Shown here piece by piece: positions 58,234-64,000 of a stretch of 64,000 nt of DNA (positions are counted from its first letter, which is position 1; each line of letters begins with the position of its first letter). Source of the DNA: PFJX01 sp964466195 (lineage in GTDB: Bacteria > Pseudomonadota > Gammaproteobacteria > Burkholderiales > Thiobacillaceae); the NCBI GenBank assembly GCA_964466195.1, contig CAYXMQ010000011.1:46433-110432 (forward strand). Reading direction: 5' to 3'. A program made the translations under genes and the position numbers. The notes beneath the pieces are model-generated. The model worked only from the letters and a program-made list of their open reading frames with translations. It searched no databases and was not told the origin of the DNA.

Positions 58234-58650
58234 TCATACCCCAAAGTGACGGGTCACGAAAGTTGTTGCCAGAGGGAGTTTTGCAGCTGCAAGGCGGAAT
58301 GCTTCGCGTGCAATTTCCTCAGTGACGCCTTCCATCTCATACAACACTTTTCCTGGCTGTATTTCTGCAACCCAATATTCAGGATTACCCTTCCCGTTGC
58401 CCATACGTACTTCAGCCGGCTTCTGCGAAATAGGTTTATCAGGAAATATACGTATCCAGATTCGCCCACCGCGCTTGATATGACGTGTCATAGCGCGCCG
58501 AGCCGCTTCAATTTGGCGGGCAGTAATACGGCCTCTTGCGATAGCCTTCAAACCAAATTCGCCAAAACTCACCTTGGCACCACGTGTTGCCAAGCCGGTA
58601 TTGCGTCCCTTTTGTTCCTTACGATATTTTCTGCGAGCGGGTTGCAACAT
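58234..58650 (-). CDS. rplP: 50S ribosomal protein L16
   Basis: 138 residues with MLQPARRKYRKEQKGRNTG and MTRHIKRGGRIWIRIFPDKP. Lies 6 bases after rpsC. Confidence 0.97.
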   Translation of the reverse strand: MLQPARRKYRKEQKGRNTGLATRGAKVSFGEFGLKAIARGRITARQIEAARRAMTRHIKRGGRIWIRIFPDKPISQKPAEVRMGNGKGNPEYWVAEIQPGKVLYEMEGVTEEIAREAFRLAAAKLPLATTFVTRHFGV

Positions 58651-58656
58651 GAATAA

Positions 58657-59361
58657 TTACTCCTTACCTGCACGGTTAGCAGGACGACGTGGTCTACGTT
58701 CAGGTTCCGGAGCTGCAACGGGCTTTTCACCGTTACCGAGATTCTCGCCCTTATAAACCCAGACCTTAATACCTATAATTCCATAAGTTGTACTGGCCTC
58801 GGAAAAGCCATAATCAATGTCAGCGCGCAGAGTATGAAGTGGAACGCGACCTTCACGATACCATTCCGTTCTTGCGATCTCAGCTCCATTAAGGCGTCCT
58901 GCCGACATAATTTTGATGCCTTGTGCGCCAAAACGCATTGCGTTTTGCATTGCGCGTTTCATTGCACGCCTGAACATGATTCGCTTTTCAAGCTGGTTTG
59001 CAATGGAATCGGAAATCAACTGTGCATCAATTTCAGGCTTCCTGACTTCCTCAATATTCAAGGTAACAGGTACCGACATCAGGGTATTCAGTTGCTTACG
59101 CAAGGATTCGATGTCTTCGCCCTTTTTTCCAATCACCACACCCGGACGTGAGGAAAACAAGGTAATACGAGCGTTTTTTGCCGGACGCTCAATCACAATT
59201 TTGCTGATTGATGCATGCGAAAGCTTCTTTTTTAAAAACTCTCTAACTTTAATATCTTCATTCAAAGTGTTGGCAAAATTTTTGCTATTTGCAAACCACT
59301 TCGAAGTCCACCCCCGGTTGACACTTAGCCGGAAGCCTATTGGATGAATTTTCTGTCCCAT
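58657..59361 (-). CDS. rpsC: 30S ribosomal protein S3
   Basis: 234 residues; forms the mRNA entry site. MGQKIHPIGFRL start fixes the ATG at 59361, KH domain with PGVVIGKKGEDIE, C-domain GAQGIKIMSAGRLNGAEIAR. Ends in a basic tail. Confidence 0.97.
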   Translation of the reverse strand: MGQKIHPIGFRLSVNRGWTSKWFANSKNFANTLNEDIKVREFLKKKLSHASISKIVIERPAKNARITLFSSRPGVVIGKKGEDIESLRKQLNTLMSVPVTLNIEEVRKPEIDAQLISDSIANQLEKRIMFRRAMKRAMQNAMRFGAQGIKIMSAGRLNGAEIARTEWYREGRVPLHTLRADIDYGFSEASTTYGIIGIKVWVYKGENLGNGEKPVAAPEPERRPRRPANRAGKE

Positions 59362-59371
59362 TTGCCTTCTC

Positions 59372-59701
59372 TCAGTCGCCAACTGTCACAGTTATGTGAC
59401 AAGTAGGCTTGACAATCCGATTTCCACGACCCTTTGCACGTGCAGTGAAGCGCTTCAGGCTAGGCCCTTGATCAACATAAATCGTCTTGACATTCAGTTC
59501 GTCGATATCGGCACCTTCGTTGTGCTCAGCATTGGCAATGGCTGATTCAAGTACCTTCTTGATCGTGAACGCTGCCTTCTGGGGAGAAAAGGCAAGAATG
59601 TTGAGTGCTTGGTCTACCGGTTTACCACGCACCAAATCTGCGACGAGACGTGCTTTCTGCGAGGAAAGACGAGTACCGCGTAAAATTGCTGAAACTTGCA
59701 T
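59372..59701 (-). CDS. rplV: 50S ribosomal protein L22
   Basis: 109 residues; its loop (about 80-100, KRFTARAKGRGNRIVKPTCHI) lines the exit tunnel and is the site of macrolide-resistance mutations in other species. No anomaly seen. Confidence 0.97.
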   Translation of the reverse strand: MQVSAILRGTRLSSQKARLVADLVRGKPVDQALNILAFSPQKAAFTIKKVLESAIANAEHNEGADIDELNVKTIYVDQGPSLKRFTARAKGRGNRIVKPTCHITVTVGD

Positions 59702-59712
59702 CGTATCTCTCC

Positions 59713-59991
59713 TTACTTCTTCTTGGTTTTCTTGTCAGCCGCGTGACCCTTGAAGGTCCGCGTCAAAGAGAACTCGCCAAGCTTATGACCGACCATATTC
59801 TCGGTCACATACACTGGAATATGTTGCTTGCCATTATGGACGGCAACAGTGAGGCCAATGAAGTCTGGCAGCACAGTGGAGCGACGTGACCAAGTCTTGA
59901 TTGGTTTCTTATCTCCGGCAGCAATTGCGGTTTGAATCTTTTTAATCAGATGGCCATCAACAAAGGGGCCTTTTTTTACAGAACGAGCCAT
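59713..59991 (-). CDS. rpsS: 30S ribosomal protein S19
   Basis: 92 residues: MARSVKKGPFVD start, TWSRRSTVLPDFIG and HNGKQHIPVYVTENMVGHKLGEF signature. Confidence 0.97.
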   Translation of the reverse strand: MARSVKKGPFVDGHLIKKIQTAIAAGDKKPIKTWSRRSTVLPDFIGLTVAVHNGKQHIPVYVTENMVGHKLGEFSLTRTFKGHAADKKTKKK

Positions 59992-60004
59992 ATCAAGTCA
60001 CCCT

Positions 60005-60829
60005 TTACGCTTTGTTACGGCGACGCACTATCATGCTGTCGGTACGTTTATTGTTACGAGTACGGTAGCCTTTGGTTGGCTGACCCCAAGGCGAAACAGG
60101 TACGCGACCTTCACCAGTACGACCCTCACCACCGCCATGCGGATGGTCAACGGGGTTCATTGCCGTGCCGCGGACTGTAGGACGAATGCCGCGCCAGCGC
60201 ATTGCACCTGCCTTACCGTACGAGCGAAGACTATGCTCCTCATTACCAACCTCGCCCAAGGTGGCGCGGCAATCAATGTGAACTTTTCGAATCTCACCTG
60301 AACGAAGGCGTAATTGAGCGTACGACCCTTCACGCGCCAACAGCTGAACACTTGTTCCAGCCGAACGTGAAATCTGCGCCCCCTTGCCCGGCAGCATCTC
60401 CACACAATGAATGGTTGAGCCGACCGGAATATTACGTAGCGGCAGACAATTACCCGCCTTTATCGGCGCTTCAGAACCGCTAACCAAAGTGCTTCCGACC
60501 CCCACACCACGAGGAGAGATGATGTAGCGACGTTCGCCATCCGCATAGCACAACAAAGCAAGATGCGCACTACGATTAGGATCGTATTCAATACGTTCGA
60601 CTTTAGCCGTAATGCCATCCTTATTTCGCTTGAAATCAACCAAACGATAATGCTGCTTATGACCGCCACCCTTGTGCCGCGTGGTGATGTGGCCGTTATT
60701 ATTCCTTCCGGACTTGCGATTCTGTTTTTCAACAAGCGAGGATACCGGCTTGCCTTTATGCAGACCGGGGGTAACAACCTTTACAACTGCGCGACGACCA
60801 GCAGAGGTCGGCTTGACTTTAACCAACAT
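60005..60829 (-). CDS. rplB: 50S ribosomal protein L2
   Basis: 274 residues near the peptidyl-transferase centre. NNGHITTRHKGGGHKQHYR, the conserved histidine region PVDHPHGGGEGRTGEG, and the basic C-terminus are present. Confidence 0.98.
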   Translation of the reverse strand: MLVKVKPTSAGRRAVVKVVTPGLHKGKPVSSLVEKQNRKSGRNNNGHITTRHKGGGHKQHYRLVDFKRNKDGITAKVERIEYDPNRSAHLALLCYADGERRYIISPRGVGVGSTLVSGSEAPIKAGNCLPLRNIPVGSTIHCVEMLPGKGAQISRSAGTSVQLLAREGSYAQLRLRSGEIRKVHIDCRATLGEVGNEEHSLRSYGKAGAMRWRGIRPTVRGTAMNPVDHPHGGGEGRTGEGRVPVSPWGQPTKGYRTRNNKRTDSMIVRRRNKA

Positions 60830-60831
60830 TT

Positions 60832-61143
60832 CTATTCTCCTGCCGCGAAGTTAAGTTCTTGACCAGGCTTGAGACATACGAAAGCCTTCTTCCAGCCTGA
60901 ACGGGAACCGGTGAAGCGTCCGAATTTCTTGGTTTTACCCTTAACATTCAACACGGTTACGGCCTTAACTTGAACCTTGAACAACAACTCGACAGCCGCC
61001 TTGATCTCAGGCTTTGTCGCTGTAGGCGCCACCTTGAAAATCACCTGCTCGCGCTTGTCCGCCAGCATGGTTGCCTTCTCGGAGATCACCGGCGCGAGAA
61101 TGACCTGAAGCAGACGCTCTTCTTTCATCGGCTGGATTTTCAT
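60832..61143 (-). CDS. rplW: 50S ribosomal protein L23
   Basis: 103 residues at the tunnel exit, docking site for trigger factor and SRP. VILAPVISEKATML and FGRFTGSRSGWKKAFV match. ATGA overlap with rplD. Confidence 0.96.
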   Translation of the reverse strand: MKIQPMKEERLLQVILAPVISEKATMLADKREQVIFKVAPTATKPEIKAAVELLFKVQVKAVTVLNVKGKTKKFGRFTGSRSGWKKAFVCLKPGQELNFAAGE

Positions 61144-61763
61144 GAAAACATCTCCTCGATAGATTTGACGGCTTCACGAGTCATCAACACACGATCATAG
61201 CGAACCAAACTCACAGGATCAGCCTGATGCGGCTCGAGAACCAGCACACGATGCATATTTCTGGCAGAAAGCCAAAGATTATCGTCAACGACAGAATCGA
61301 TAATCAAAACACGATCCGATATTCCAAAGTTCTTGAGCTTTCCGGCCAATATTTTGGTACGTGGGGAATCGACACCCAAACTCTCGACAACCGTCAAGCG
61401 ACCGTCCTGCACCAACTTCGAGAAGATCGAAGCGATACCAGCCCGATACATTTTACGATTTACCTTTTGCGAAAAATTCTCATCCGGCTTGTTCGGGAAA
61501 GCCCTACCGCCACCGCGCCAAATCGGGGAAGAAGTCATACCCGCCCGAGCGCGTCCAGTCCCCTTTTGCTTAAAAGGCTTTTTAGTACTATGCCGAACTT
61601 CTGCGCGCGTTAGCTGCGCACGATCGCCCGTTCTTGCATTTGCAAGGAAAGCCGTAATGAGCTGATGAACCAACGCCTCGTTATAATCGCGCCCAAAAAC
61701 TGCATCAGAAGCAGTAACCACACCAGCACTCTGACCCTGATCATCAATTAATTGCAGATCCAT
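61140..61763 (-). CDS. rplD: 50S ribosomal protein L4
   Basis: 207 residues; in E. coli L4 also represses the S10 operon. The tunnel loop is GTGRARAGMTSSPIWRGGG. The ATG at 61763 shares one base with the rplC stop; a GTG one codon earlier is also in frame. Confidence 0.97.
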   Translation of the reverse strand: MDLQLIDDQGQSAGVVTASDAVFGRDYNEALVHQLITAFLANARTGDRAQLTRAEVRHSTKKPFKQKGTGRARAGMTSSPIWRGGGRAFPNKPDENFSQKVNRKMYRAGIASIFSKLVQDGRLTVVESLGVDSPRTKILAGKLKNFGISDRVLIIDSVVDDNLWLSARNMHRVLVLEPHQADPVSLVRYDRVLMTREAVKSIEEMFS

Positions 61764-62407
61764 CACGCCACCCCCTTTACTGCCGGGCGAACGATTACAT
61801 TGCCCCCCTTGGAACCAGGAACTGCACCCTTTATCAGCAGTAGTTGACGGTCAAGATCAACGCGCACGACTTCGAGATTTTGAATAGTTCTGTTCACCGC
61901 ACCCAAATGACCAGACATTCGCTTACCCGGAAAAATGCGACCTGGATCTTGGGCCTGGCCAATAGAGCCCGGGACGTTATGCGAACGGGAGTTGCCGTGT
62001 GTGGCTCGCTGCGACTTAAAATGATGTCGCTTAATCGTGCCAGCAAAACCTTTGCCCTGGGTCACCCCTGAAACATCAACCATTTGCCCGGCAGAAAAGA
62101 TTTCCACAGAAATCGCGGCACCTGGTTGATATGACCCAACCACATCGGAATTAACAAGGAATTCCATCATTCCGGCAGCCGCATCAACACCCGATTTTGC
62201 AAGGTGACCAGCTATAGGCTGGGTAATACGACTGGGTTTGCGTGTGCCAAAGGCAACCTGAAGGGCTGTATAGCCATCCGTATCGGCCGTCTTTACTTGG
62301 CTGACGCGATTGTTCGACACGTCCAGCACAGTTACCGGAATGGATACACCATCCTCGGTGAATATGCGGGTCATGCCGATCTTGCGACCGACAAGGCCTA
62401 AACTCAT
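61763..62407 (-). CDS. rplC: 50S ribosomal protein L3
   Basis: 214 residues: MSLGLVGRKIGMTRIF start, GVTQGKGFAGTIKRHHFK and the W-finger region GSIGQAQDPGRIFPGKRM. The family N-terminus fixes the ATG at 62407. The gap to rpsJ (76 bases) is the longest inside the S10 operon after the first gene. Confidence 0.97.
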   Translation of the reverse strand: MSLGLVGRKIGMTRIFTEDGVSIPVTVLDVSNNRVSQVKTADTDGYTALQVAFGTRKPSRITQPIAGHLAKSGVDAAAGMMEFLVNSDVVGSYQPGAAISVEIFSAGQMVDVSGVTQGKGFAGTIKRHHFKSQRATHGNSRSHNVPGSIGQAQDPGRIFPGKRMSGHLGAVNRTIQNLEVVRVDLDRQLLLIKGAVPGSKGGNVIVRPAVKGVA

Positions 62408-62483
62408 GTTATTTTCCTTTAAAGGTGCCGACTTCAATTGGCCGGCAGATTTTCATTTTGGGTTTCACCCCAACAAAAGCACG

Positions 62484-62795
62484 CTACTGTAACTTGATCT
62501 CTACATCTACGCCAGCAGGCAAATCTAGTTTCATCAATGCATCAACCGTTTTATCGGTCGGATCGACAATATCCATCAACCGTTTGTGGGTACGGATTTC
62601 AAGTTGGTCGCGTGATGACTTGTTGACGTGAGGCGAACGCAGGATATCAAAACGCTCAATTGCCGTTGGCAACGGAACCGGACCCTTAACGACAGCCCCG
62701 GTGCGTTTTGCCGTATCTACAATTTCCATAGCCGACTGATCGATCAGCTTGTAATCGTAGGCCTTGAGGCGAATCCTAATTTTCTGACTTTGCAT
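62484..62795 (-). CDS. rpsJ: 30S ribosomal protein S10
   Basis: 103 residues; also NusE in transcription antitermination. IRIRLKAYDYKLIDQSAMEIVDTAKRTGA, PVPLPTAIERF and VDIKLQ-type end. 14 bases after tuf, so S10 is read from the str operon. Confidence 0.97.
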   Translation of the reverse strand: MQSQKIRIRLKAYDYKLIDQSAMEIVDTAKRTGAVVKGPVPLPTAIERFDILRSPHVNKSSRDQLEIRTHKRLMDIVDPTDKTVDALMKLDLPAGVDVEIKLQ

Positions 62796-62809
62796 AATTA
62801 TGGCCTTGA

Positions 62810-64000
<1,191 letters not shown>

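Overview
The window comes from a Gram-negative betaproteobacterium, most likely in the Nitrosomonadales sense (Gallionella/Sulfuricella/Thiobacillus relatives). This rests on the gene orders (ribF-ileS-lspA-fkpB-ispH, bioBFHCD, a PP0621-type gene before pilSR, tuf joined to the S10 operon), a cbb3 oxidase, and a Qmo/Hdr electron-transfer cluster of the kind found in sulfur-oxidising lithotrophs. The genus is inferred. No rRNA, tRNA, CRISPR array, insertion sequence or prophage was seen, and no stretch longer than 300 bases lacks a gene.

Layout. 1-5455 (+): 3' part of ribF, then ileS, lspA, fkpB and ispH (FAD/FMN synthesis, translation, lipoprotein maturation, isoprenoids). 5468-8415 (-): rplU-rpmA with a strong terminator, then obgE-proB. 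8521-15393 (-): respiratory block with ccoNOQP (cbb3 oxidase), ccoG, an enlarged FixH-like gene, and an Rrf2 regulator-Sco pair. 15562-20621 (-): biotin operon bioB-F-H-C-D led by a small membrane-protein gene. 20669-24497: comF, an orphan receiver-TPR protein, nudB and a dihaem cytochrome c. 24611-28432 (+): mutS, a DsbC-like lipoprotein and a strongly signalled 75-aa protein. 28558-34154: a phosphofructokinase with an unusual nucleotide site, a hypoxanthine-DNA glycosylase/HDOD/95-aa/glycerate kinase cluster, panD, and a thioredoxin-like/ampD pair. 34321-36262 (+): a PAS protein overlapping a zinc-binding chemoreceptor, behind a good sigma-28 promoter match. 36304-39769 (-): pilR, pilS and two small genes. 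39847-44963 (-): qmoA-qmoB-hdrC-hdrB. 45177-48879 (-): holC, a 132-aa gene and valS. 49127-64000 (-): tuf plus complete S10, spc and alpha ribosomal operons, ending in a terminator.

How the parts fit. The cbb3 oxidase, its assembly proteins, Sco and the dihaem cytochrome c form a low-oxygen respiratory chain. The QmoAB-HdrCB cluster would move electrons between a sulfur/APS-type redox partner and the quinone or thiol pool, although no aprBA lies next to it. The PAS-chemoreceptor pair and PilSR suggest motility steered by redox or energy state. The ribosomal block is visibly richer in A+T than the rest, except for tuf, which is GC-rich. Coordinates of minus-strand genes include the stop codon; starts were moved inward where an upstream extension lacked family similarity or a ribosome-binding site.
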